DNA of 64,000 bases. Source: an uncultured Porphyromonadaceae bacterium. Its GTDB lineage: Bacteria > Bacteroidota > Bacteroidia > Bacteroidales > Muribaculaceae. The position numbers were made by a program, and so were the translations under genes. Each line of letters starts with the position of its first letter. The first letter of the stretch is position 1. The DNA lies in assembly GCA_900548975.1 (NCBI GenBank), contig URMS01000003.1:90526-154525 (forward strand), read 5' to 3'. Shown in pieces: positions 26,955 through 35,471 of this stretch. The notes below the pieces were generated by a model that made no database searches, was not told the origin of the DNA, and was given only the letters and a program-made list of their open reading frames with translations.

Positions 26955-27566
26955 ATGTTTTCAGGAATAGTAGAAGAAGCGGCCCGCGTGACGGCCGTAC
27001 GCCGCGACGGCGGCAATGTGGAACTCGAGGTGAGCTGCTCGTTCGCCGACGAGCTCCACATCGACCAGTCGGTGGCCCACAACGGCGTATGCCTCACCGT
27101 AACAGCCGTAAAACCCGGCAAGACCTATACCGTCACAGCCATACAGGAGACCCTCGACCGCTCTAACCTCGGACTGATGAAAGAGGGCGACCTCATCAAT
27201 CTGGAACGCTCCATGGTAATGAACGGCCGCCTCGACGGCCACATCGTGCAGGGCCATGTCGACACCACCGCCGTCTGCACCGCCGTCGAGGAAGTCGACG
27301 GCAGCACATACTTCACCTTCGAGTACCAGGTGCCCCGCGAAATGGCACTCCGCGGCTACATGACCGTCGAAAAAGGCTCGGTGACAGTGAACGGCGTGAG
27401 CCTCACCGTGTGCGACAGCACCCTCACAAGCTTCCGCGTGGCCATTATCCCCTACACCTTCGAGCACACCAACTTCTGCCGAATAACCAAGGGCTCGACC
27501 GTAAACCTCGAATTCGACATCATAGGCAAGTATCTTGCCCGTCTGCAGGAACTTAAAGAAGCCTGA
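26955..27566 (+). CDS. ribE: Riboflavin synthase alpha chain RibE
   Basis: Condenses two 6,7-dimethyl-8-ribityllumazine molecules to riboflavin and a pyrimidine by-product, 203 aa, normal length. Two tandem lumazine-binding domains are visible: the first with MFSGIVEEAARV, VAHNGVCLTVTAV and LDRSNLG, the second beginning NGRLDGHIVQGHVDTTA with VTVNGVSLTV and IPYTFEHTNF. It is 8 bp downstream of the GH31 gene, and the DUF2851 gene begins 22 bp after it. No FMN riboswitch is apparent upstream. Confidence 0.96.
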   Translation: MFSGIVEEAARVTAVRRDGGNVELEVSCSFADELHIDQSVAHNGVCLTVTAVKPGKTYTVTAIQETLDRSNLGLMKEGDLINLERSMVMNGRLDGHIVQGHVDTTAVCTAVEEVDGSTYFTFEYQVPREMALRGYMTVEKGSVTVNGVSLTVCDSTLTSFRVAIIPYTFEHTNFCRITKGSTVNLEFDIIGKYLARLQELKEA

Positions 27567-27588
27567 AAGGCACATCGCGCCCGATCCT

Positions 27589-28878
27589 ATGGAGAGACTC
27601 ATGCAGTATGTGTGGCAGCACCGCCTCTGGCCGGGGGCTACAATGACCACGGTCGGCGGCGAACGGGTCGATATCATCGATCCCGGGCTGCTCAACACCG
27701 GATCGGGCCCGGATTTCTTCAACGCCAAAATACGCATCGGCAACCGCATGTGGGCCGGCAACGTCGAGATCCACGTACGAGCCTCCGACTGGGCGCGCCA
27801 CGGCCACAGCGCCGACCGCGCCTACGACAGCGTGATACTGCATGTGGTAGGCGCCGATGACGCGCGGGTGAGCCGCCCCGACGGCGCCGAAATACCCCAG
27901 GTGGTGATGGCGTGCAACCCGGCGCTCAACCGCCACTACCACGAGCTAACCGACCACACCGGCGACGCGCCGGCATGCGCCGCCTATCTGCCGCAATTCC
28001 CGGCCATGCACGTATGCGACTGGCTCACATCGCTGGCCATGGCGCGCCTCTACCGCAAGAGCGACCATACCGCCGAACTGGCCACGCGTTTCGAAGGCGA
28101 CTGGACGGCCGCCGTCTACGTGCTGCTGGCCCGCGGACTGGGTTTCGGCACCAATGCCGAGCCCTTCGAGCGCCTGGCGCTGTCGACGCCGCTGCGCACA
28201 CTGCTGCGCCATGCCGACTCGACGGTCGCCGTCGAAGCCATGCTATTCGGGCAGGCCGGATTCCTCGACGCCGAGGCCGCCGACGCCTACCAGGCCAGGC
28301 TGAAAGAGGAATATTCCTTCATGAAAGCGAAATTCGGCCTGCGGCAGCCTCACTCACTGGGGTGGAAAACAGGCCGCATACGCCCCCAGAACATGCCCTA
28401 CCGCCGCATAGCGCTTCTTGCCGCCATGGTTGGGGGCGGTTTCAGAGCGGGCTACGGCGCTCTCGACGTTACCGACATCGACAGCGCCCGGCGTCTGCTT
28501 GCCACCGCGCCCTCCGACTACTGGCGCACCCGCTACACCTTCGGCCCGGCAGCCGAAGGGCGTGTGCCCAGCGTGCTCAGCGACGCATCGGTGGCAGCAC
28601 TGGTCATAAATGTGATAGTGCCGGTGCTGTCGGCCTACGGCAACCGCTACGGGCGCCCCGAGCTCCACGAACGCGCCGTCGACATGCTCTACGCCCTGCC
28701 GCCGGAAAACAACTCGGTGATACGGGCATTTACCGGCTGCGGCATAGCCTGCGCCGATGCCTTCACCGGACAGGCCCTCATCGAGCTGCGCCGCAGCTAC
28801 TGCGACCAGCGCAAATGCCTCTACTGCCGCTTCGGGCACCGCATTCTCTCCAATAAAGCAACGATAGTTACAAGTTAG
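27589..28878 (+). CDS. DUF2851 family protein
   Basis: Protein of unknown function, 429 aa from ATG 27589 (MERLMQYVWQHRLWPG), the usual start of the family; an upstream start at 27535 overlapping ribE is possible but less likely. The N-terminal part has GLLNTGSGPDFFNAKIRIG and WAGNVEIHVRASDW, typical of DUF2851, which recalls nuclease-like folds, though no activity is established. The C-terminus carries a Cys cluster, CDQRKCLYCRFGH, that could bind zinc. No signal peptide. Confidence 0.88.
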   Translation: MERLMQYVWQHRLWPGATMTTVGGERVDIIDPGLLNTGSGPDFFNAKIRIGNRMWAGNVEIHVRASDWARHGHSADRAYDSVILHVVGADDARVSRPDGAEIPQVVMACNPALNRHYHELTDHTGDAPACAAYLPQFPAMHVCDWLTSLAMARLYRKSDHTAELATRFEGDWTAAVYVLLARGLGFGTNAEPFERLALSTPLRTLLRHADSTVAVEAMLFGQAGFLDAEAADAYQARLKEEYSFMKAKFGLRQPHSLGWKTGRIRPQNMPYRRIALLAAMVGGGFRAGYGALDVTDIDSARRLLATAPSDYWRTRYTFGPAAEGRVPSVLSDASVAALVINVIVPVLSAYGNRYGRPELHERAVDMLYALPPENNSVIRAFTGCGIACADAFTGQALIELRRSYCDQRKCLYCRFGHRILSNKATIVTS

Positions 28879-29006
28879 AAGTTACAAGATACAAGTTAGG
28901 AGTTACAAGTTGCTGATTTACTACTAACTCCTAACTACTAACTCCTAACTTCTAATTCCTAACTCGCTGCCACTTCTAACTCCTAACTTCTAATTACTAA
29001 CTAAAA
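28879..29006. repeat. Intergenic tandem/inverted repeats of CTAACT(C/T)-type units (DUF2851/thyA)
   Basis: The left part has AGTTAGAAGTTACAAG-like units (28875-28912). The right part has about ten copies of CTAACTCCTAACT-type 6-7 nt units (28921-29003) that are complementary to the left part. It can form many alternative stems. It follows the same design as the 12.4 kb spacer with a different unit. No ORF was found. Confidence 0.7.
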
Positions 29007-29801
29007 ATGAAGCAATACCAGGATCTTCTACGACATATACTCGAACACGGGACCGTCAAGACCGACCGTACCGGCACCGGCACACTGTCGGTATTCGGCT
29101 ACCAGATGCGCTTCAACATGGCCGACGGCTTTCCGCTGGTCACCACCAAAAAGCTGCATCTCAAGTCGATAATCCACGAACTGCTGTGGTTCCTCGCCGG
29201 CGACACCAACGTGCACTATCTCCAGGAAAACGGCGTTCGCATATGGAACGAATGGGCCGACCCCGACGGCAACCTCGGCCATATCTACGGCTACCAGTGG
29301 CGCTCGTGGCCCGACTACCGCGGCGGCTCCATCGACCAGATAGCCGAAGCCGTCGACACCATCCGCCATAACCCTGACTCGCGCCGCATCATAGTGAGCG
29401 CATGGAATGTGGCCGACCTCCCCAACATGAATCTGCCGCCGTGCCACGCCTTCTTCCAGTTCTATGTCGCCGACGGCAAGCTGAGCCTGCAGCTCTACCA
29501 GCGCAGCGCCGACTGCTTCCTGGGAGTACCGTTCAACATAGCGTCGTATGCCCTGCTGCTGATGATGATGGCACAGGTGACAGGCCTCGAGGCCGGCGAC
29601 TTCGTGCACACTCTCGGCGACGCCCACCTCTACCTCAACCACCTCGACCAGGCCCGGCTGCAGCTCACCCGCGAGCCGCGTCCGCTGCCGCGCATGATCA
29701 TCAACCCCGATGTGAAGAGCATATTCGACTTCCGCTATTCCGACTTCACCCTCGAGGGCTACGACCCGCATCCGCACATCAAAGCCGAAGTAAGCGTATG
29801 A
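29007..29801 (+). CDS. thyA: Thymidylate synthase ThyA
   Basis: Methylates dUMP to dTMP with methylene-tetrahydrofolate, 264 aa, the length of the short bacterial ThyA. Signatures are RTGTGTLSVFGYQMRF, the DNA-precursor enzyme motif HELLWFLAGDTN, the active-site LPPCHAFFQFYV (Cys146), QRSADCFLGVPFNIASYALL and DPHPHIKAEVSV at the end. Its stop overlaps the folA start (ATGA), the common thyA-folA pairing that recycles the dihydrofolate product. Confidence 0.98.
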   Translation: MKQYQDLLRHILEHGTVKTDRTGTGTLSVFGYQMRFNMADGFPLVTTKKLHLKSIIHELLWFLAGDTNVHYLQENGVRIWNEWADPDGNLGHIYGYQWRSWPDYRGGSIDQIAEAVDTIRHNPDSRRIIVSAWNVADLPNMNLPPCHAFFQFYVADGKLSLQLYQRSADCFLGVPFNIASYALLLMMMAQVTGLEAGDFVHTLGDAHLYLNHLDQARLQLTREPRPLPRMIINPDVKSIFDFRYSDFTLEGYDPHPHIKAEVSV

Positions 29802-30316
29802 TACACATTATAGTAGCCATCGACCGCCATGGCGCCATCGGCAAAAACGGCGATCTCCTGTTCCACATCCGCGAAGATCTGCGGCGCTTCAAGGCCCTCA
29901 CCACCGGAAATACCCTGATAATGGGACGCCGCACCTTCGAGTCGCTGCCCGGAGGCGCCCTCCCCAGGCGCCGCAATATCGTGGTGACCCGCTCCGACAC
30001 CTTTGCTGCCGAAGGCATCGAGACCGCCCGTACCCCGGCCGAGGCGCTGACCATGGCCGCTGAAAGCCCCGGCGATACTTTCGTGATAGGCGGGGGCCAG
30101 ATCTACGACGCACTCCTTCCGCACGCCGACATCCTCGACCTCACCATAGTAGACCGCGAGGACCCCGACGCCGACACATTCTTTCCGCCCCTGGAGCTCG
30201 ACAATTACCGCGTGGCGGCCATAGAGCCCGGCGACGGCTATCGATTTGTCACTCTAAGACGGAAACACGGCACTCCGGTGGATAATTTCGGCGTAAGGAA
30301 TGACAAAATGCAATAA
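29798..30316 (+). CDS. folA: Dihydrofolate reductase FolA
   Basis: Reduces dihydrofolate to tetrahydrofolate with NADPH, 172 aa. The start at 29798 overlaps the thyA stop. It shows IIVAIDRHGAIGKNGDLLFHI, FKALTTGNTLIMGRRTFESL, RRRNIVVTRS and VIGGGQIYDALLP, all standard for chromosomal DHFR. Coupled to thyA. Confidence 0.96.
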   Translation: MIHIIVAIDRHGAIGKNGDLLFHIREDLRRFKALTTGNTLIMGRRTFESLPGGALPRRRNIVVTRSDTFAAEGIETARTPAEALTMAAESPGDTFVIGGGQIYDALLPHADILDLTIVDREDPDADTFFPPLELDNYRVAAIEPGDGYRFVTLRRKHGTPVDNFGVRNDKMQ

Positions 30317-30365
30317 AATTTAGAATTTTTTCAGATTTATGGCCGCAGAATCCGAAAATAATAGT

Positions 30366-30373
30366 TATTTTTG
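30366..30373 (+). promoter_or_regulatory. Promoter -7 box TATTTTTG upstream of the 1186-aa secreted protein
   Basis: TATTTTTG followed by CGGC, 35 nt before ATG 30409. The -33 element is not clear. Confidence 0.6.
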
Positions 30374-30408
30374 CGGCTCACAATGTTTAACCAACCAGTA
30401 TCATTTCT

Positions 30409-33400
30409 ATGAAAAGATTTCTACTCTGGATTAGCGCCGCAGCACTGACCGCCTCGTCGGCTGCCGCGGACACCAACGGAGTGCTGCTGCGGAAGGTATC
30501 GTCCACTACCCCCTATGCAGGTATTCCCGGTATTACCAGCGAAGTGCAGGCTTCCCCGAGAACGCTTCCGATGAACAAAAAGAAGACCGACCGTACCGTA
30601 GCCGGCTTCCAGAAGAGCGAGCGCCTCAGAATTGCAGCCAAGGGTGTAAGCCTGCCTGTCAATACACAGCTCAAAGCCGCGGGCGACGCTTCGGCCTACA
30701 TGCCCGAACTCTTAGGTTCGGTAATCTATTCCGACGACCAGAACTTTGAGACCGGCGCCGTATATCAGATTCCGAGCGCAACAGGCGGCGAATTCGCATA
30801 TGTCTTCGGTGCTGCCGACGATAACGACTTCGGACCCGACGCAACCTACGGCGGTGTTATCGCCGACGGCAAATACTACGCTCAGATGGTATATTCCTTC
30901 TTCGGCATGCAGTTCCCCGTCGTAAACATACACGATGTCGAAACCGGCGAACTCCTGGCCGAATGGATGACCGAGGGCGAAGAACTCGCCATGGACCTGG
31001 CCTACAACCCTGTCGACAAACAGATCTATGGTCTCTGCGCCTCCTATACGAGCGAAGATGAAGACGCCACACCCGTCTATAACATCAGCAAGATCACTTA
31101 TCCCGATTTCGATGACAAACAAGGCGTGCCCACTGTTGAGGCCATCATGCCCCTCCCGGGCGACAGTTGGTATTCTCTCGCTATCGACAAAGACGGTAAA
31201 TTCTTTGCAATGCGTCAGCAGGCCGGAACAGGCATCCTCGGTACTCCCAACTCGCGTCTGTGGAGCATCGATATCGAAAACAAGACCACACAAAGCGTCA
31301 GCACCAACAATATCGGCGTCGGCCCGGCATACAACTCTTCCGCCACTTTCGACTTTGCCACCAACCGCCTCTTCTGGGCAGTATCGGCCTACGACGATAA
31401 CGGCTATCTCTATGAGATCAACACCACCACCGGCAGGGGTACCAGACTGTGCAAGTTCGCCAACGGCGAGCAGGTGGTAGGTCTGGGCACAACCAATCCT
31501 GTTCTGGCCGAGGGAGTTCCCGCATGCGCCTCGAACATCGCCCTTAACTATGCTCCCGGCTCCAAGAGCGGCAACATTACTTTCAACCTTCCCGAGAAGC
31601 TCTTCAACGGTGAGGACGCACAAGGTACCCTCAGCTATACCGTCAAGGCCAATTCCGAGGTTATCGCCAGCGGACAGGGCACTCCCGGTCAGCTTATCAC
31701 TGTAGAGCACACATTCGCTACCAGCGGTACCGTCCGCGTATCGGTAGAGGTATCGAATGCCGCCGGCGCCGCCCCCGCGACCAGCGCATCGGCATACATA
31801 GGCTACGCAGCCGCTGAATCGCCCACAAACATCAAGGTTGTCGAAGATGCCGAAGGCCATGTGACTATCACCTGGGATGCCGTGACCAAAGACATCAACG
31901 GTGTGACACTTCCCGCCGTTACATATACCGTAGGTATTGTTGAGCAGACCATGTTCGGCGCCACCATCACCGACTTCCTCGTGGAAGAAGGCACCGCAAA
32001 TTCGGTATCTGCACAGGTAATGGAACCCGGCACACCGCAGGAACTGATCCAGTTCGCAGTATTCGCCGAGTGTGAAGGCGGCGTAAGCCAGAGCGTACCC
32101 ACACCGCTGTACTTCGTAGGCGCTCCCTACACCGAATTCCTCGAAACATTTGCCAACGGCGGTCTCTCGCACGACGCCACTCTGAGAAACAACGACGGTT
32201 CCAATATCGGCTCCTGGCAGCTTGGCAACGACGAAATCATCCCCGACCAGAATGGTGATAACGGATTTATCACCCACTACGGCCGTCAGCCCAACGGCAG
32301 CTCTACCTTAGGCTTCGGCAAGATCGACCTCAAGGGCATAGCCAATCCCGTGCTTACATTCTATGTATATGCACTGGACACACAAAGCGGCGCAATAACC
32401 ACCGACAATCTCGAGGTTACCGTCAACGAACCCTTCGCCGAACCCGTATCGGTATTCAATAAAGCCATCTCCGAAATCGCCACCGCTCCCGGTTGGACTC
32501 CGGTATCGATCGACCTGTCCGCATACAAGGATAAGATTATACAGCTCGGCTTCACCGGCCTCATCAAACAGATGGCTATGCTGCCTATCGACAACATCTA
32601 CGTAGGCCAGAAGATAGGTAAGGACGCCGCTGCCGTACGTATAAGCGCTCCCGATAAAGTCAAGGCCGGCGAGAATTTCACAGCCAGCGTACGCATCAAC
32701 AACGAAGGCTCCGTAGAAGCGCCCGCACATAAGGTGAACCTCTATGTCGACGGCGCTATCGCCCAGACCAAAGACGTACCCGCAATTGCAGTAGGCTCTT
32801 CGGCCAACGTAGCCTTCACCGTACCCATGCACATCCTCGCCGAAGCTCCCCTCGCTCTCAAGGCGACAATAGAGCTCGAAGGCGACGAACGCGAGTCCAA
32901 CGACAGCACCGCAACCGTATCGGTAGCTCCCGTTGTTTCGGCTCTTCCCTTCGTAAAGGACCTCACCGCAACCGTCAAAGACAAGACTGTGACCCTCACA
33001 TGGTCCGAACCCGAAGTACCCACAAGCGGAAGCAATAATCTGGTAGACTTCGAAGACGCCACCGCATTTGCACAGAATTACGGCAACTGGACATTCGTTG
33101 ACGAAGACAATGCAGCCGTAGGCGGATTCCAGAATCTTGAGATCCCCGGCATTGCCTCGGGAAGCTCCAAAGCATCGTTCTTCATCATGGAAGAAGGCGG
33201 TAACTTCAACCAGTCGTTCGCAGCCCACAGTGGCACCAAGTCGCTCGTATCGCTCTTCCGCTACGATGGCGGCAAGGTAAGCGACTGGGCAATCTCGCCC
33301 GAACTCGACGGCAGCGCACAGACCATCACATTCTGGGCAAAAAGCTACTCGGGCACCTATCCTGAAAGCATCGAAGTGCTCATTTCCAGCACCACCGCCA

Positions 33401-33969
33401 TAAGCGCATTCAAAGTTGTAACTCCCGAAGGCGTAGTTCCCGAGCAATGGACCGAGTATAGCTTCGACGTTCCCGCCGGCACCAAGTACTTCGCCGTTCA
33501 CTCCGTGGCCACTGACTCTTTCATGCTGATGCTCGATGACTTCGAATTCAAGGCAGCTCCCATCGCTCCCCCGGTACTCACCGGCTTCGACATCTACCGC
33601 GACGGCGTCAAACTCAACGCCACACCTCTCGATGAAGCCGCTTACACCGACGCAGTAGCCGAAGACGGCGTTTACAACTACGTTGTGACAGCCATCTGGG
33701 ATAAGGGTGTATCGAAGGGCTCGAACGCAGCCGTTGCCTACGTAGGCGTATCGGGTATCGACGCAGCCGTAAGCGAAGGCGTAGCCATCGCAGCCGCCGA
33801 CAAGGCTATCGTTGTCAGCGGTGCCACAGGCCTCGAGATCACCGTATCGGCTATCGACGGCAAGACCGTATTCGAAGGCCAGGGCAAGGATGTGACCACA
33901 ATCACAGTAGCCCAGGGCATATACGTGGTCAAGGCCGGCAAGACCGTAGCCAAGATCATCGTTCGCTAA
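30409..33969 (+). CDS. Secreted multidomain protein: beta-propeller-like N-terminus, Fn3/choice-of-anchor J, T9SS-type tail
   Basis: Secreted or surface protein of 1186 aa with signal peptide KRFLLWISAAALTASSAAA. Residues about 100-370 look like a propeller-type domain (GGVIADGKYYAQMVYS, DLAYNPVDKQIYGL, YSLAIDKDGKFFAMRQ). Fn3-like modules follow (SPTNIKVVEDAEGHVTITWD), with jelly-roll/choice-of-anchor J-like domains around 570-740 and 880-1045 (VDFEDATAFAQNYGNWTFVD). The tail GIDAAVSEGV...GIYVVKAGKTVAKIIVR has T9SS sorting-domain form. The same overall plan recurs in the 1497-aa protein at 55.2 kb. Ligand unknown. Confidence 0.85.
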   Translation: MKRFLLWISAAALTASSAAADTNGVLLRKVSSTTPYAGIPGITSEVQASPRTLPMNKKKTDRTVAGFQKSERLRIAAKGVSLPVNTQLKAAGDASAYMPELLGSVIYSDDQNFETGAVYQIPSATGGEFAYVFGAADDNDFGPDATYGGVIADGKYYAQMVYSFFGMQFPVVNIHDVETGELLAEWMTEGEELAMDLAYNPVDKQIYGLCASYTSEDEDATPVYNISKITYPDFDDKQGVPTVEAIMPLPGDSWYSLAIDKDGKFFAMRQQAGTGILGTPNSRLWSIDIENKTTQSVSTNNIGVGPAYNSSATFDFATNRLFWAVSAYDDNGYLYEINTTTGRGTRLCKFANGEQVVGLGTTNPVLAEGVPACASNIALNYAPGSKSGNITFNLPEKLFNGEDAQGTLSYTVKANSEVIASGQGTPGQLITVEHTFATSGTVRVSVEVSNAAGAAPATSASAYIGYAAAESPTNIKVVEDAEGHVTITWDAVTKDINGVTLPAVTYTVGIVEQTMFGATITDFLVEEGTANSVSAQVMEPGTPQELIQFAVFAECEGGVSQSVPTPLYFVGAPYTEFLETFANGGLSHDATLRNNDGSNIGSWQLGNDEIIPDQNGDNGFITHYGRQPNGSSTLGFGKIDLKGIANPVLTFYVYALDTQSGAITTDNLEVTVNEPFAEPVSVFNKAISEIATAPGWTPVSIDLSAYKDKIIQLGFTGLIKQMAMLPIDNIYVGQKIGKDAAAVRISAPDKVKAGENFTASVRINNEGSVEAPAHKVNLYVDGAIAQTKDVPAIAVGSSANVAFTVPMHILAEAPLALKATIELEGDERESNDSTATVSVAPVVSALPFVKDLTATVKDKTVTLTWSEPEVPTSGSNNLVDFEDATAFAQNYGNWTFVDEDNAAVGGFQNLEIPGIASGSSKASFFIMEEGGNFNQSFAAHSGTKSLVSLFRYDGGKVSDWAISPELDGSAQTITFWAKSYSGTYPESIEVLISSTTAISAFKVVTPEGVVPEQWTEYSFDVPAGTKYFAVHSVATDSFMLMLDDFEFKAAPIAPPVLTGFDIYRDGVKLNATPLDEAAYTDAVAEDGVYNYVVTAIWDKGVSKGSNAAVAYVGVSGIDAAVSEGVAIAAADKAIVVSGATGLEITVSAIDGKTVFEGQGKDVTTITVAQGIYVVKAGKTVAKIIVR

Positions 33970-33980
33970 TCCTTCCGTAT

Positions 33981-34030
33981 CCACATAAAAAGGCCGGACG
34001 CATCATTTGCGTCCGGTTTTTTATGTGGAT
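33981..34030 (+). terminator. Intrinsic terminator after the 1186-aa protein gene
   Basis: Stem CCGGACGCA (33994-34002) / TGCGTCCGG (34008-34016) with T-run at 34017-34022. Flanking CCACATAAAA and TTTTATGTGG extend the pairing, so it can act from either side. Confidence 0.88.
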
Positions 34031-34034
34031 ACGT

Positions 34035-34368
34035 GGGGTGAAAAAAGTAAAAAGTCAAAAAAGTTAAGATAATAGCCCATATTCTACGCAAGTGCCGGAG
34101 GCACTATATTGTGGATAACCCCGGGCATCGCCCGGGGCACAGATGATCAGGGGGAGCCAGTCCCGGAGGGACGTCTTGTGATGTATCCTCCATCCCCACG
34201 AGACGTCCCTCCGGGACTACCGGACACCGTGTGGCGTCTGCCCCGGGCGTTGCCCGGGGTTATCCACAATACCGTGCCTCCGGCACGGCGGCGCGATGCT
34301 TTTCGGAGAGAGAGGGGCTATATGGGCTATTATCTTAACTTTCTTCACTTTTCACCTTTTTTCACCCC
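34035..34368. repeat. Nested palindromic repeat element (about 330 bp)
   Basis: The spacer 33970-34448 is mostly this element. Outer arms 34035-34082 and 34320-34368 share GTTAAGATAATAGCCCATAT as an inverted repeat. Inside is a second set of arms centred near 34189: GTGCCGGAGGCAC (34092-34104 and, inverted, 34274-34286), TTGTGGATAACCCCGGGC (in 34108-34139, inverted in 34240-34270), and AGTCCCGGAGGGACGTCT (34159-34176, inverted at 34201-34218). Each arm module is itself a hairpin. An open frame through it has no codon logic and is rejected. Likely a non-autonomous repeat (REP/BIME-like). Confidence 0.85.
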
Positions 34369-34370
34369 AA

Positions 34371-34404
34371 AATATTCAAAGGCCTCAGCCTTTGAATATT
34401 TTTT
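34371..34404. terminator. Perfect hairpin with T-run just before the asd promoter
   Basis: AATATTCAAAGGC (34371-34383) / GCCTTTGAATATT (34388-34400) with a CTCA loop, followed by TTTT. It would stop read-through into asd, or act as a site adjoining the asd promoter a few bases downstream. Confidence 0.75.
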
Positions 34405-34406
34405 AG

Positions 34407-34414
34407 TATTTTTG
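34407..34414 (+). promoter_or_regulatory. Promoter -7 box TATTTTTG of asd
   Basis: TATTTTTG followed by CGG, 34 nt before ATG 34449 and directly after the perfect hairpin. The hairpin occupies the -33 region. Confidence 0.6.
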
Positions 34415-34448
34415 CGGTTTAAAACCAGACAGTCATTATAACAGAAGA

Positions 34449-35459
34449 ATGAAAATAGCTATAGTGGGCGCTTCGGGCGCCGTAGGGCAGGAATTTCTGC
34501 GTATATTGTCGGAAAACGACTTTCCCATCGACGAACTTCGTCTCTTCGGCTCTGAGCGTAGCGCGGGCCGCACATATAGCTTCCGCGGGGGTGAGACAGA
34601 AGCAGTGCGCTGTCTCACAGACAATCCGGCCGATTTTGCCGGACTCGATTTCGCCTTCGTGTCGGCAGGCGCATCGGTATCGCGCCAGTATGCCGACCTC
34701 ATTACCTCGGGAGGCGCCATAATGATCGACAATTCGAGCGCTTTCCGCATGGACAGCGATGTGCCCCTGGTGGTTCCCGAAGTCAACGGAGCCGATGCGC
34801 TCAACGCTCCCCGCAATATAATAGCCAACCCCAACTGCACCACCATACAGATGGTGGTGGCCCTCAACCCAATCAACCGCCTGTCGGCCATCCGCCGCGT
34901 ACATGTGGCTACCTATCAGGCCGCAAGCGGCGCCGGCGCCACCGGCATGGAGGAGCTCGAACGCCAGAGCGCGCAGATAGCCCGCGGCGAAGAACCGGAG
35001 GTGAAGAAATTCGTGGCCCAGCTGGCCTATAACCTCATACCGCACATCGACACCTTCACCGACAACGGCTACACCCGCGAGGAGATGAAGATGCATCTCG
35101 AGACCAAGAAGATAATGCACGCCCCGCACCTCGAGGTAAGCGCCACCTGCGTGCGCGTGCCGGTGATGCGCGCCCACAGCGAAGCCATCTGGGTGGAGAC
35201 CGAGGATCCCGTGAGCGTGGCCGAGGCCCGCTATGCCTTCGCGTCGGCTCCAGGCGTGGTGCTCGTGGACAAGTCGGAGCCTCTGGGCTACCCGATGCCA
35301 CTCGACGCCGCCGGCACCGACCCCGTGTACGTGGGCCGCATACGCGCCGACCTTGCCAATCCGCGCGGCCTGTCGTTCTGGACAGTCGCCGACCAGATTC
35401 GCAAAGGCGCAGCCCTCAACGCCGTGCAGATAGCACAGTACATTTTAATGAATCGCTAA
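34449..35459 (+). CDS. asd: Aspartate-semialdehyde dehydrogenase Asd
   Basis: Reduces aspartyl-4-phosphate to aspartate semialdehyde with NADPH, feeding lysine/diaminopimelate, threonine and methionine synthesis, 336 aa. The Rossmann start is VGASGAVGQEFLRIL, the catalytic cysteine is in ANPNCTTIQMV (Cys130), and the C-terminal domain has ATYQAASGAGATGMEEL, VSATCVRVPVMRAHSEA and VGRIRADL. Its product also supports peptidoglycan precursors via diaminopimelate. Confidence 0.97.
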   Translation: MKIAIVGASGAVGQEFLRILSENDFPIDELRLFGSERSAGRTYSFRGGETEAVRCLTDNPADFAGLDFAFVSAGASVSRQYADLITSGGAIMIDNSSAFRMDSDVPLVVPEVNGADALNAPRNIIANPNCTTIQMVVALNPINRLSAIRRVHVATYQAASGAGATGMEELERQSAQIARGEEPEVKKFVAQLAYNLIPHIDTFTDNGYTREEMKMHLETKKIMHAPHLEVSATCVRVPVMRAHSEAIWVETEDPVSVAEARYAFASAPGVVLVDKSEPLGYPMPLDAAGTDPVYVGRIRADLANPRGLSFWTVADQIRKGAALNAVQIAQYILMNR

Positions 35460-35471
35460 AAAACTGATAAA

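Noticed and set aside
34109..34441. Open frame of 110 codons inside the palindromic element before asd
   Set aside because: It consists of translated inverted-repeat modules and runs across the terminator-like hairpin and the asd promoter. No coding signature.
33970..34448. Riboswitch or structured leader for asd (lysine-type)
   Set aside because: The promoter box lies only 34 nt before the ATG, so the structured region is upstream of the transcript; the pairing is explained by repeats.
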